Positions 1 through 8,715 of a stretch of DNA of 64,000 bases are shown one piece after another (positions within the stretch are counted from its first letter, which is position 1; each line of letters opens with the position of its first letter). The position numbers were made by a program, and so were the translations under genes. Origin of the DNA: Chitinophagales bacterium (lineage in GTDB: Bacteria > Bacteroidota > Bacteroidia > Chitinophagales > Chitinophagaceae). The stretch spans positions 25,230 through 89,229 of the forward strand of contig JAATGJ010000018.1 of the NCBI GenBank assembly GCA_015654695.1. The letters are read 5' to 3'. The notes under the pieces are model-generated. The model was not told the DNA's origin, ran no database searches, and saw only the letters and a program-made list of their open reading frames with translations.

Positions 1-2
1 TT

Positions 3-1349
3 TCCATTTCTTTCCTCAACCTTTTCAGCCAGCAGGATTCTGTATTAAAGAACTTTAAATTCAGAAATAGTAATTACCGGGCTATTACTATGAATATTGG
101 CGGCGGAAGTAATTTCAGCAATACCGAACTTGTTTCAGGCTCAAATAAAAATCACAATTCATCCGGATCTGCAGGCGCTTCGTACTATGCGAATAAAAGC
201 ACTGACCGGATCTTGTTCAATATGTCGGGAGGCCTGTATGGAAGTTTCAGTGCAGGCAGGTCAAAGAATTCATCTGATGATGATAAAAACCGTAACCTTT
301 CTTTTGCACCGAACTTCAGCATATTGAATAAATGGTTTTCACGGAAATTCTTTACAGAGCTGGGTGCTGATATGTCAGCGCAATCCTATAACAGCAAGAG
401 TACAGACATTAGCCCTTTATCTGAACAGAAAAATAAACGCAACAATCAATCACTGGCCATCATTGCAGGTATAGGTAAAGGAAGGCTGGAAAATATCACG
501 GATATGCAGAATGCTCTGTGGTTAAATAAAGGATTGGAAAAAGAAGGCAGGCTATCACGGACATTATCAGCCGGTGAACTGAATGGCCTTGGCCGGGCTA
601 TCACAGCAGCTAACAATACCCGTGTGCTTGACGCGAGAAAAAGAACGCAATTCATACTGGAGACCATTGATGGTTACTTTCAGCAAAATGGTCTTATCAA
701 TAAAACGGATATTAAGTATTTCAGTAACCTGAATGATATTGTATTTTTTGCTTTTAATGAGCCCCGTTTGTCGGGAACTGAAACGTTCATTCGGTTAAGA
801 CCGGCTATTACTAATTTCAGTGATAATAATTCCCGACAACCTGCTGATGAAAAAACCGGGAGCAGGGCCACTAGCTGGTCAGCTCTTTTATCTATGGGCG
901 TCAGCAAATACGTTCCCATGAACCTGAAGCATCAGAATAATTACGGCGCATCCCTGCGATTATATTATTTTTCCAATCACAGTAATGAGAAATTTTATAC
1001 TTCAGGAATACTGATCAATGAGTTTGATTTTAATCCGGAACTCCGGCAGGCAGGCGTCGCTTTATTCTTTCAGCATGCCATTTATCCCAATACAAGAACT
1101 ATTATAAGCTTCCGGCTTGATTCGGAAACAGGTTACCAGGATGTGGGGGACGAGTCCGGTTTTTTTGGAATAGCCAGTCTTACCGGTTCATTGAATTACT
1201 TTATCAGTTACCGCACCCGCTTTACCTGTAACCTTGGTGCAGCCTATCAGAATAATATATACAGCATATATAACAGCACCAATCATCTCACACTACTACC
1301 GGAAACCGTACAGATATTTGCTAATGCAGGATTGGAGGTAAGTCTGTGA
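3..1349 (+). CDS. outer-membrane-like beta-barrel protein, 5' end cut by window
   Basis: The reading frame is open from base 3 to the stop at 1349, so the in-frame ATG at 90 is probably internal and the true start lies just left of the window. The first visible residues (ISFLNLFSQQDSV) look like the end of a signal peptide, so only a few N-terminal residues are missing. The body alternates hydrophobic and polar residues with many Asn, Ser, Gly and aromatic positions, as in Bacteroidota outer-membrane barrels. No catalytic motif is recognised and no family can be named. A strong terminator follows the stop. Confidence 0.6.
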   Translation, partial: SISFLNLFSQQDSVLKNFKFRNSNYRAITMNIGGGSNFSNTELVSGSNKNHNSSGSAGASYYANKSTDRILFNMSGGLYGSFSAGRSKNSSDDDKNRNLSFAPNFSILNKWFSRKFFTELGADMSAQSYNSKSTDISPLSEQKNKRNNQSLAIIAGIGKGRLENITDMQNALWLNKGLEKEGRLSRTLSAGELNGLGRAITAANNTRVLDARKRTQFILETIDGYFQQNGLINKTDIKYFSNLNDIVFFAFNEPRLSGTETFIRLRPAITNFSDNNSRQPADEKTGSRATSWSALLSMGVSKYVPMNLKHQNNYGASLRLYYFSNHSNEKFYTSGILINEFDFNPELRQAGVALFFQHAIYPNTRTIISFRLDSETGYQDVGDESGFFGIASLTGSLNYFISYRTRFTCNLGAAYQNNIYSIYNSTNHLTLLPETVQIFANAGLEVSL

Positions 1350-1410
1350 TGGATAATGCCTGAAGGTCGCCATTCAAAGAAGTGAGTATTGAATGGTTAG
1401 CCTGCACGAG

Positions 1411-1451
1411 TTCCGGTTAATGGAGTATTTGCCCTTAACCGGAATTTTTTT
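1411..1451 (+). terminator. rho-independent terminator
   Basis: A perfect 10-bp stem (TTCCGGTTAA with TTAACCGGAA) is followed by seven or more T on the plus strand. It ends the upstream outer-membrane-like gene and overlaps the last codons of the convergent regulator gene. Confidence 0.8.
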
Positions 1452-1842
1452 TCTTCTTTACTTTCTGCACCTGTACTTCCAGGAGGGCAATGATCTTTTC
1501 TTTATCTGCCAGTGATGATTCAAGCAGGGCTACCCGTTCCTGCAAAAATTTTACCATTTCGTCTTTGGAATAATATTGCTTTTCTTCCTGGAGCAGCAAC
1601 TTTTTTGTTTCGCGGTCCGCTGCATCAACATCAATCATATTTCCCTCCCCGGTCACCAGCCACAACAGGTCAATGTCAAAATAATGTTTATGAATTCTTT
1701 CGAGTATATCTGAACCTATCGTTCCTTTTCCTTTTTGCTGTTTCTTCAGGTAACCATTCGCTACCTGGCAGGTCCTTTCGAACGAGTAGGCTGTTATTTT
1801 TTTGTATTCCAGGTATTTTATTAACCGGTCAATGATTCTCAT
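1435..1842 (-). CDS. helix-turn-helix regulator with C-terminal coiled coil
   Basis: This 135-residue protein starts with a compact helical domain (residues about 1-75) with the pattern ITAYSFERTCQVANGYL and later DLLWLVTGEG, typical of small XRE/phage-repressor-like regulators of Bacteroidota. Residues about 90-130 are charged and leucine-spaced, which suggests a coiled coil for dimerisation. It is transcribed away from the small gene at 2071, leaving a 228-bp divergent intergenic region that could hold its operator. The target is unknown. Confidence 0.6.
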   Translation of the reverse strand: MRIIDRLIKYLEYKKITAYSFERTCQVANGYLKKQQKGKGTIGSDILERIHKHYFDIDLLWLVTGEGNMIDVDAADRETKKLLLQEEKQYYSKDEMVKFLQERVALLESSLADKEKIIALLEVQVQKVKKKKNSG

Positions 1843-2070
1843 AAAAAGAAATGTGTAAAAAATAACATTACAAAAGTCTAAATTTAATAGAAATTAGTTT
1901 AGTATTGTATCCTAAATTGCCGCTGCGAAATAAATCATTAATTGTGAAAACAGCAATGTTTTTACTTTTTGATCTGTCTTCCATCGTTATTCGGACCTTA
2001 AATTATTAAGACAGATTTGTCGCTTACACTGAAACGCAGGGATGTCCGGTCATTTTTTTACAGGCAGGAT

Positions 2071-2319
2071 ATGAAAAAAGAAAAAGAGAAGCAACTGAGT
2101 AAGACTCTTAAAGAAAAATTCCGTGAATTCATTGAAAACCACCCTCCCTCCCTGGTCAGCCGCCATTTACGCGGGCTGTTGCTGGATTACATGATGCTGC
2201 AACAAAGGATCGGCTTCCCGTTAGATTTCAATACCTGTTTATGGGAGTTGTCCGACCTTTTTGTGCTGCTGGATTGTGCTACTGATGAATGGGAAATGGG
2301 GGAGTCAAAGAAAGATTGA
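2071..2319 (+). CDS. small protein of unknown function
   Basis: An 82-residue protein starting at ATG 2071 (MKKEKEKQLSK); an upstream in-frame TTG at 2017 is less likely. The N-terminus is highly charged and the middle and C-terminal part is rich in Leu, Trp and acidic residues (LWELSDLFVLLD), likely helical and soluble. No family is recognised. It is divergent from the HTH gene, so it may be the regulator's target; that is inference only. The 200 bp after it hold only a degenerate inverted repeat around CTATTGAC. Confidence 0.5.
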   Translation: MKKEKEKQLSKTLKEKFREFIENHPPSLVSRHLRGLLLDYMMLQQRIGFPLDFNTCLWELSDLFVLLDCATDEWEMGESKKD

Positions 2320-2522
2320 CAAAATCAATAGTCAATAAGTGAATGTCAATAACCTATTCGCTATTGACATCCTTACGCTGTTATTTAACCTATCGTCCAA
2401 ATGAATTTCAAATGGAAAGCCTCATCATGCGGGTTTTTCCCTGATCTCTTTACACACAGGAAAAGAGGACAGAGAAAATTACTTTTGACTGCCCGTTATA
2501 GCTGAAGTTTTAAAACTCATAA

Positions 2523-3971
2523 CTATTCACCAGCTATTTCTTCCCTGCCCTTCTTTCCCCACGATTTATGTTTTGCCCCATCCATCTTTACGATCTTTGG
2601 GGTGAACTTACCTACCACATCCACCAATTGCTTTTGGGATTGCATTACCACTTCTATATCCTTGTACGCAAATGGTGATTCATCCAGTCCACCTCCTAAC
2701 AATTTTATTCCATACTTTTTTAATTCATCTTTGAATTGCTTATCAGTAACGGATGCGATAGCCCTGGTGCGGCTCATCTTTCTTCCGGCTCCATGCGAAG
2801 CAGAGTTGACAGATCCATTCTCTCCTTTTCCTTTTACAATAAATCCCGCTGCCGTCATTGATCCGGGGATGATACCCAATACATCTTTACCTGCCGGTGT
2901 CGCTCCTTTACGGTGAACGATCACTTCCTTTCCTTCCCACTTTTCCTTCCAGGCAAAGTTGTGATGGTTCTCTACTATGGTCATTGGCTTTCTCCCCAAC
3001 TGCTTTGCAATTTTTGCATGAATGATATGATGACAGGCAGATGCATAATCACCTGCTAAGTTCATCGCTATCCAGTATTCCATTCCTTCTTCTTCATCTA
3101 ATGTTAACCAGGCCAGGTTACTGGCTTCACCCGGCAAACGTCTTTTCTGTTTGGCGATCTTTGTATAGTGATTCGCAATATTAGCTCCCAATCCCCTTGA
3201 ACCGGAGTGAGACAATAATCCTACATAGTTTCCTGCATTTATTCCCAGCACTTCATCTTTCTCCTCGATTTCTACAGTACCAAACTCAACAAAGTGGTTA
3301 CCCGAACCGGATGAACCTAGTTGTTTCCATGCCTTTCCGTGCAAAGCCTTCAGCAATGGTAATTCATAAAATGCCTTGTTCTCCATTACTTCATGATTGC
3401 TGGCCTGGTCAAACTGCTCACCGCTGCCAAACAAACTTGCTTCATTGATCTCTCTGGCGAAATAAGCTTCTCTTTGTACCAGCTCTTTCGGATCAATATC
3501 AAAAATGCTCAGGCACATACGACAACCAATATCCACACCTACTCCATAAGGAATGACAGCGTTCTCTGTCGCCAATACTCCGCCAATTGGTAAACCATAC
3601 CCGCTATGTGCATCAGGCATTAATGCTCCCGCTACAGCTATGGGTAATTTAGCGGCTGTGTACATCTGGTGCATGGCGCCTTCTTCAATATATTCTTGTC
3701 CGAAGACATTGAACTGGATGCCGGTTTGGTTTAGTGAAACCTCCCCTCCATCTGCCGTCGGCTTTGGCCGAAGTTGTTCTGCTATCAATGCCAGCACTGC
3801 ATCATTTGTGTATTCTACCGGTGTTGCCAGTACCTTTTGTAATATCTCCATCACTTCCTCCTTTCCATGATGCTTGTAATTTTTTTGCATCACATTCATA
3901 GCTATGCTGATCACCGGACCTTCCGGGTAGCCGATAGCACGTAATTCTTTTCCTGTAATTTTTAATTTCAT
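2523..3971 (-). CDS. rtcB: RtcB RNA ligase (3'-phosphate/cyclic phosphate RNA ligase)
   Basis: RtcB joins RNA 3'-phosphate or 2',3'-cyclic phosphate ends to 5'-OH ends with GTP and Mn2+. The 482-residue protein has the family motifs in order: DAHSGYGLPIGGV, GVDIGCRM (metal-binding Cys), LLSHSGSRGLG, VENHHNFAW, VHRKGATPAG, PGSMTAAGF and SASHGAGRKMSR, whose His is the guanylylated nucleophile in the family. Length is usual and all visible catalytic residues are kept. It lies 10 bp after the exported protein gene on the same strand, at the distal end of a minus-strand block with tRNA genes, a slipin and an RNase H-like protein. No rtcA, archease or rtcR gene is in the window. Confidence 0.95.
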   Translation of the reverse strand: MKLKITGKELRAIGYPEGPVISIAMNVMQKNYKHHGKEEVMEILQKVLATPVEYTNDAVLALIAEQLRPKPTADGGEVSLNQTGIQFNVFGQEYIEEGAMHQMYTAAKLPIAVAGALMPDAHSGYGLPIGGVLATENAVIPYGVGVDIGCRMCLSIFDIDPKELVQREAYFAREINEASLFGSGEQFDQASNHEVMENKAFYELPLLKALHGKAWKQLGSSGSGNHFVEFGTVEIEEKDEVLGINAGNYVGLLSHSGSRGLGANIANHYTKIAKQKRRLPGEASNLAWLTLDEEEGMEYWIAMNLAGDYASACHHIIHAKIAKQLGRKPMTIVENHHNFAWKEKWEGKEVIVHRKGATPAGKDVLGIIPGSMTAAGFIVKGKGENGSVNSASHGAGRKMSRTRAIASVTDKQFKDELKKYGIKLLGGGLDESPFAYKDIEVVMQSQKQLVDVVGKFTPKIVKMDGAKHKSWGKKGREEIAGE

Positions 3972-3981
3972 TAATTCGCTC

Positions 3982-6090
3982 TTAATCGTTATAAGAAATC
4001 GAGGGAGGGTCCGTTACGTCAGGCTTTACCAGACCTTTTTCTACTAAAACCTTCATCCATTTTTTTGCCCTGTCATCACAATGACATGCATAAATTCCTC
4101 GCCAACTGCATAGTTTCTCAGGAAACCCAAGAGTTGTTTTAAACTTCAGTTCAAGGAGCTTAATGACCAAATAAACACCGTCTTCTCTTCTTCCACCACC
4201 GCCTCCAACAAAGGCATCGACTATGTCATACTTTAAAATTTCATAAATACCCGGATAGTATAAATTACCAAACATATCAAAGCAATTCATTCCTGTTTCT
4301 CTTAAGTAATATTCGTACAAATGCTTTTCCGATTTTGCGAAATACCGGGACATGAAATTTTCAAGCTCCAAAGAATCTTCAATATTTATACTAAAGCCAA
4401 AATCACTTTCAAGAAAATGAAATTTATCATAAGCATTTAGTGAAGTATCCTTTATCAGAATTTTAATTGCTTTTCCTATTTGTCCGTAATTTATTTTGCC
4501 GAACAACTCCTGAATATCGCTTTTCTTATCATCATCTTCCTTTTTTGCCGCTTTTATTGAATTAAACCTGGATTTCAAATTATTAGCCCCGTACATCCCA
4601 TTGTTTCCTTTCCATCCTTTTACCTTTTTCAATTGCGGGGGAGTGGCTACCGCATAAGTTGCCAAAATTTTATTTACTTGCTCCGTTATGTCACGATCGG
4701 TTGTTGTACTTAAAATCGATTTCAGATTATTAATGGTCAATTCAGAACAATTTTTAAATTTCCTGCGATACTTATTACAAATCCCAATTATTCCTAAATC
4801 ATCAAATAATTTTGTCTTTTTTAAATACAACAACAGACTTCTTTTGTCTGAAACAAGCTCTTTCCACTTACGGGAATAAAACTTATCAAGGATTCTCCCA
4901 ATAGAATATGTAACATTCCATTCTTCTTCATAAATCAACCCGTAATATTCAACTTCTGTTACAACATCCAGATCCAGGCTTTGAACTAAATAATTCTCCA
5001 GGCGATACCTTGACCTATAATTTAAATCTTGTTTTAACTTATTCAAAGAATCCTTTAGCCATCCTGCAGCCTTATAACTTACCTGATTATCCCGGCAATA
5101 CTGCGTCAGCAAAGCTGTTTGCCTTAAAAACCTGTAGAGAAAAGTTGGCAAGCTATAATTATTATGAATGTTATTTGCTTCATATTCTGATGCCAGTCTT
5201 TTTACGGCCAGAGTATCCAACTCTGTCAATTGTACATATGCACCAATAGCAATTGAATCATCCTCCGAATCCAATAACTCAAACAATATCTCTTCTTTTG
5301 ATTTCTCTCCGGCCAGATCTTTACTATTTTCAAAAAAATTCTTTTCTTCATTCCATTTATAATCCGAATAGTGATTTGTCCAGTAAATCAGGTAATTCAA
5401 TCTGGCTTTTGCGTAATAATCATCCTTATACAAGAAAGTAATTTTTCCCTTTTCGTCCTGAACCCCTAAATCACTCCTTGTAAGTTTTTTAATTAGGTCA
5501 GTAAATTCCTCATCATTAAAATAATACCGGTTAAATCTTGTTCTTTGTTTAAACCAGGCGGATGCTATCCATTTTAATGCCTCGGGGTTTTTGCTGAACA
5601 GGAAACCATCAATTTGATCCTCATAGTACCAGTCCGGAAAAGCAGCCTTTCTTACTGTCGTGTCAAACCTCCTTAATTCAAAGTCACTAATCTTTTTTAA
5701 TTCATAGGCAGCGCTGCGCTCAGTAAGACTTGTCATAAGAAACATGCCGGTCAAATCGTCAAATACCATTTTATCATTATTGAGTATTTTCAAAAAACTC
5801 AATGCTGATATGGTTGAATCTATCTTAAATTCATCATCTGTAAACAGGCAATTTTCTTCGATTATTCTTATGGCAATCCTTCTTGCATTATTTGGCCAAT
5901 TATGATAACCCAGAAATTCCTGCACAAACGTTGTATCATCAAGAAATAAAGCTAATTCTTTTAAACCCGCTATATCACCTGACATAATTTTATTTTCTAA
6001 CTTATAAAGATGGCTTTTTACGTCTTTCTTTTGTGACAACACATCAAAACAAGAAAAAAATATAAGCAGCAAGAAAACTATCCCTCTCAT
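3982..6090 (-). CDS. exported protein of unknown function, co-oriented with rtcB
   Basis: A 702-residue protein with a clear signal peptide (MRGIVFLLLIFFSCFDVLSQ, cleavage near residue 20). The rest is helical, lysine- and aromatic-rich, with repeated short helices that resemble degenerate HEAT-like repeats, and a glycine run (VGGGGGRR) near residue 645. No enzymatic motif is seen. The gene ends only 10 bp before rtcB, so the two are probably cotranscribed, but the predicted export makes a direct role in cytoplasmic RNA repair doubtful. The base composition is more AT-rich than in the flanking genes. Confidence 0.6.
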   Translation of the reverse strand: MRGIVFLLLIFFSCFDVLSQKKDVKSHLYKLENKIMSGDIAGLKELALFLDDTTFVQEFLGYHNWPNNARRIAIRIIEENCLFTDDEFKIDSTISALSFLKILNNDKMVFDDLTGMFLMTSLTERSAAYELKKISDFELRRFDTTVRKAAFPDWYYEDQIDGFLFSKNPEALKWIASAWFKQRTRFNRYYFNDEEFTDLIKKLTRSDLGVQDEKGKITFLYKDDYYAKARLNYLIYWTNHYSDYKWNEEKNFFENSKDLAGEKSKEEILFELLDSEDDSIAIGAYVQLTELDTLAVKRLASEYEANNIHNNYSLPTFLYRFLRQTALLTQYCRDNQVSYKAAGWLKDSLNKLKQDLNYRSRYRLENYLVQSLDLDVVTEVEYYGLIYEEEWNVTYSIGRILDKFYSRKWKELVSDKRSLLLYLKKTKLFDDLGIIGICNKYRRKFKNCSELTINNLKSILSTTTDRDITEQVNKILATYAVATPPQLKKVKGWKGNNGMYGANNLKSRFNSIKAAKKEDDDKKSDIQELFGKINYGQIGKAIKILIKDTSLNAYDKFHFLESDFGFSINIEDSLELENFMSRYFAKSEKHLYEYYLRETGMNCFDMFGNLYYPGIYEILKYDIVDAFVGGGGGRREDGVYLVIKLLELKFKTTLGFPEKLCSWRGIYACHCDDRAKKWMKVLVEKGLVKPDVTDPPSISYND

Positions 6091-6228
6091 AAAACATAAA
6101 TTGATTCAGAAAAATAAAGATTCATTTACTGACTTAGTGGATGCTTGTCTGTTAAATATTACACAAGCTTTATTTAGTTGCAGAATAGAATTACCGAACG
6201 TACAAGAGTGCGATGCAATAGACGATGA

Positions 6229-6341
6229 TCCTTCGACAAGCTCAGGACAGCACTGCAGCCGGGCCCACGATAATCTTTTTGGCTAAAGCCATTTTCAAAA
6301 TTATCAATTACCCCGGCCTGAAGGCCAGGGCAACTGATAAA
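6229..6341. repeat. decayed REP-like palindromic repeat
   Basis: This intergenic stretch contains CCTTCGACAAGCTCAGGA, then TGGCTAAAGCCA, then CCCCGGCCTGAAGGCCAGGGCAA. The last two match in type and order the palindromes flanking the IS200-like element at 24435-25177, so this looks like a non-coding relative of that repeat. Confidence 0.55.
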
Positions 6342-6370
6342 TGACCCATTCACCACTTACTATTCACCAT

Positions 6371-7471
6371 TCACTTTTGCGGCACAAAGATCTGCTTCAG
6401 CTGTTCAATCAACATACCATTACCGCTTACACTGATGTTACTGATCTTGTCTGCGATCTTTTCCACGTATTCCATCTCCTTCAGTTTCCACAACATCGCA
6501 TTATCTTCCATCAGCTTGGCAGTGTTCAGCAAGCTACGGGTGCTGGCGGTTTCTTCACGGCGCATGATAGTATTTGCCTGCGCTTTTTTCTCGGCGATCA
6601 ATACCTGGTTCATGATCTCCTTTACATCACCCGGCAGGATGATATCACGGATACCGAAACCATTTACTTCAATACCCAATGCGGCCGCTTTTTCTTTCAC
6701 TTGTTGCAGAACGAAAGGAGCAATGCTCTCTTTCTTATCCAGCAACTCATCAAAGCTGTAACCGGCTACATATTCACGCAGCGCCAGTTGAAAAGCTACA
6801 TACAATTGTTTATCATACTCCTTGTTTTCCAACACGGCTTTTTCAATATCCGCTACTTTGTATTGTGCCCACGCATTGATACGCAAATTCGCTTTGTCTT
6901 TGGTCAGTATCTCCTGGCCGTTTACTTCCAGTTGTTGCTGGCGCATATCCACCCGTGCGATATGAACGGCAATGTTGTTCTTCCACCAATAGTACACACC
7001 ACTCTCCAGCACTTTGTCAAACCTGCCATCAATGAACAGTATCGCTTTTTCATAATTCTCTACACTCACGTTACGGACATAAGGTGCTACCAGTTTGCTC
7101 AGCAGGGTAGCACGGTCAATGTCTTCAGTGATAGCGATCTTGCTGATACCAGCACGAACGAATACATATTGCACAACACTTTTCCAGTAAGTATAACGAC
7201 CAGCGTTCAATACCTGTTTCAGCAAACCATTCTCGTATTGCAACACGATCTCGTTGTCTTTTACCTCCACTACATGCAGGATACCGGCCAGCGCTTTATC
7301 CTGCAACAGGATGTTCAGTTCAACCGGCGCCAGGAATGGTTTGGTGATATCATACACATACACGTCTTCATTTTTCCAGAACCAGTACTTACCTGCCATC
7401 AGCATACGCAGGTACTCTCCGTTTTTAAATACCAAACCTACCTGGTAGGCATTTACTTTTACTTTTTTCAT
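6371..7471 (-). CDS. slipin/SPFH (band 7) family protein
   Basis: A 366-residue protein from ATG 7471 (MKKVKVNAYQVGL); an upstream GTG at 7492 is possible but the ATG has the A-rich leader usual here. The SPFH domain covers about residues 150-310 (RVDMRQQQLEVNGQEILTKD, then REYVAGYSFDELL and IEVNGFGIRDIILPGDVKEI), followed by a helical tail. Slipins are membrane-associated scaffolds. The usual N-terminal membrane helix is not evident; instead the first 140 residues have two repeated beta-rich parts (YWFWKNEDVYVYD; YTYWKSVVQYVFV). Slipin genes recur in bacterial RtcB/RNA-repair neighbourhoods, which fits its place between rtcB and a tRNA array. Confidence 0.85.
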   Translation of the reverse strand: MKKVKVNAYQVGLVFKNGEYLRMLMAGKYWFWKNEDVYVYDITKPFLAPVELNILLQDKALAGILHVVEVKDNEIVLQYENGLLKQVLNAGRYTYWKSVVQYVFVRAGISKIAITEDIDRATLLSKLVAPYVRNVSVENYEKAILFIDGRFDKVLESGVYYWWKNNIAVHIARVDMRQQQLEVNGQEILTKDKANLRINAWAQYKVADIEKAVLENKEYDKQLYVAFQLALREYVAGYSFDELLDKKESIAPFVLQQVKEKAAALGIEVNGFGIRDIILPGDVKEIMNQVLIAEKKAQANTIMRREETASTRSLLNTAKLMEDNAMLWKLKEMEYVEKIADKISNISVSGNGMLIEQLKQIFVPQK

Positions 7472-7705
7472 TGTTTTAGTTTTGTTTCCCACTAAGTTTT
7501 TTCTTTTTGTGTGGAAAAGACTTTCAAATTGTTTTTAATAAAGTCAGCGTTGCCCGCCACCCGGTATTCACGGAAGCAGGTTTTGATCATGCTTATCATA
7601 TCATTTTTCAACAAGTAACTATTGAAATTTTATCAATAGTTTAGTCGCTGATTAAGTGATACAGGCTGCATCATCGTCGCACTGCCTGCAGGTGCTTACC
7701 GGGTT

Positions 7706-7745
7706 GTTTGACTTGCCCCGGGCTTAAGCCCGGGGCAAGTCAAAC
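7706..7745. repeat. perfect 40-bp palindrome
   Basis: Two 20-nt arms are perfect reverse complements (arm GTTTGACTTGCCCCGGGCTT). The motif GACTTGCCCC...GGGGCAAGTC resembles the REP-like palindromes near the IS200-type transposase at 24.6 kb. It sits in the 300-bp gap between the slipin gene and the tRNA-like RNAs. Nothing else is seen between 7472 and 7705. Confidence 0.8.
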
Positions 7746-7789
7746 AGGCAAGCAACACCAACTTTAACGTTTGTCATCATTTTTTGAGA

Positions 7790-7925
7790 AGCGATGTACT
7801 TCTATGCATCCTACATTATCAGTGTAGTGCTCTAGCCACCTGAGCTATCCAACTTTACAGTTGGAGCAGGAGTCGAACCTGCGACCTTACGGAGCTGCTG
7901 CTCTTCCTACTGAGCTACTAGGTTA
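7790..7925 (-). ncRNA. permuted tRNA-like RNA, YrlA/Y RNA-like
   Basis: Read on the minus strand: D-arm-like GCTC..GAGC (7915-7900), canonical T-arm GCAGG-TTCGACT-CCTGC (7882-7866), TCCAACT, GTAA, AGTTGGA (7865-7848), TA, D-arm GCTC-AGGTGGCTA-GAGC (7845-7829) and anticodon arm CTACA-CTGATAA-TGTAG (7827-7811). The two acceptor strands pair perfectly over 7 bp but in the order 3' strand then 5' strand, closed by a GNRA tetraloop. Neither flanking half makes a normal tRNA: the first lacks a proper anticodon arm and its own 5' acceptor partner, the second lacks a T-loop and 3' acceptor. T-arm, closed acceptor hairpin, D-arm is the topology described for YrlA bacterial Y RNAs. Two decayed tRNA genes are the alternative. 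Confidence 0.55.
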
Positions 7926-8090
7926 TTACACCCGGGAGGAATCGAACCTCCGCACACAGCGTGTTGGCTGGTATATCCCATTGCAACAATAGCATACAGA
8001 TAATTATTACGTCTGCACTGTTATGCTTCTTCGAAACATGAACCTGGTTTGTTATCAACAGGTCTATACCAGTCTTGCCGTTGGGCAAGC
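7926..8090 (-). ncRNA. degenerate tRNA-like segment, possibly second permuted unit
   Basis: On the minus strand this contains a hairpin CTTGCC-CAAC-GGCAAG, a stretch with TTGATAAC, and a canonical T-arm GGAGG-TTCGATT-CCTCC (7951-7935). After the T-arm, GGGT-GTAATA-ACCT can form a short hairpin leading directly into the D-arm of the next unit, repeating the T-arm/hairpin/D-arm order more weakly. No complete cloverleaf or anticodon can be assigned. It may be a diverged second Y RNA-like module or debris of several tRNA genes. Confidence 0.35.
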
Positions 8091-8100
8091 TTTTGAAAGC

Positions 8101-8200
8101 CCCTCCCAACCTCCTCAAAGGGGAGGCTTAAGAAGCTCACTATATTTGAAAGAACTTTTCAATTTTCGAACTCCCTAAGCCCCCTTCGGGGGATTTAGGG
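8101..8200. repeat. two intergenic GC-rich palindromic repeats
   Basis: CCTCC..GGAGG at 8101-8127 and CCCTAA-G-CCCCC-TTCG-GGGG..TTTAGGG at 8173-8200. The second follows the YkuK-family gene by a few bases and could stop or stabilise its transcript. The CCCCC-TTCG-GGGGG core recurs inside the mutase gene at 47540. Confidence 0.6.
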
Positions 8201-8204
8201 GGTT

Positions 8205-8693
8205 TTATTGAACGATCTTATTAGCACAATTCGAACTGGCAAAAGCGTCCGGTTTGGCTCTGAAAGCAAAACCCATCCCGATAATATAACCCATCGCTTC
8301 TTTCAATGCATCATTGCTTTTGAAGTTTGGGTTAGTGTTGATATCGGCATGTACCTCCATATCCACACTGTAGCGTGAAAAGATATTGCACAGTGCATAA
8401 GCCACTTCAATACTCTTATTCACTTCCATCAGCATCCGTTGTTTGATACTCATCTTTTGCCGGGTGACCTCATTGTGTATATACATGAAACCACCTTTCC
8501 CTTTCCTTATGAAGACGATCACGGTTGCAAACTCAGTGACCTTTCCTTTCACCTGGCTATCTGTACCGATACATACCTTCAACTCATGCCCGCTTTCCTT
8601 TTCGCGCACCAGTACGTTACTAACTTCATCGGCAATGGGAATTTTTATCCGCTCACCTGATAGTTTTCTCCATTGTTGTTGTTCCTGTTCCAT
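8205..8693 (-). CDS. YkuK-family (DUF458) RNase H-like protein
   Basis: The 162-residue product starts at ATG 8693, 23 nt after tRNA-Trp; an upstream TTG adds six residues and is less likely. It has the RNase H-like core: CIGTDSQVKG (first strand with Asp), FATVIVFIRKGKGGFMY, DINTNPNFKSNDALKEAMGYIIGMGF and KPDAFASSNCANKIV. These match DUF458/YkuK, whose activity is not established. In other YkuK proteins I would expect Ala-Asp near the end; here it reads Ala-Asn, so one metal ligand may differ. Its place inside a tRNA array suggests an RNA-directed role. Confidence 0.8.
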   Translation of the reverse strand: MEQEQQQWRKLSGERIKIPIADEVSNVLVREKESGHELKVCIGTDSQVKGKVTEFATVIVFIRKGKGGFMYIHNEVTRQKMSIKQRMLMEVNKSIEVAYALCNIFSRYSVDMEVHADINTNPNFKSNDALKEAMGYIIGMGFAFRAKPDAFASSNCANKIVQ

Positions 8694-8715
8694 CGTTTTA
8701 TATTTTATCAACCAG

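Noticed and set aside
6341..7495. 384-codon plus-strand ORF opposite the slipin gene
   Set aside because: It is the antisense shadow of the SPFH gene, has His/Gln/Phe-rich composition and no recognisable family.
7790..7860. Ordinary tRNA-Ile(GAT) gene
   Set aside because: D- and anticodon arms are good, but no T-loop or 3' acceptor follows; the acceptor partner lies upstream, so it was called a permuted tRNA-like RNA.
7918..8118. 66-codon minus-strand ORF over the tRNA-like region
   Set aside because: It runs across a canonical T-arm and hairpins; RNA structure explains the sequence better than coding.
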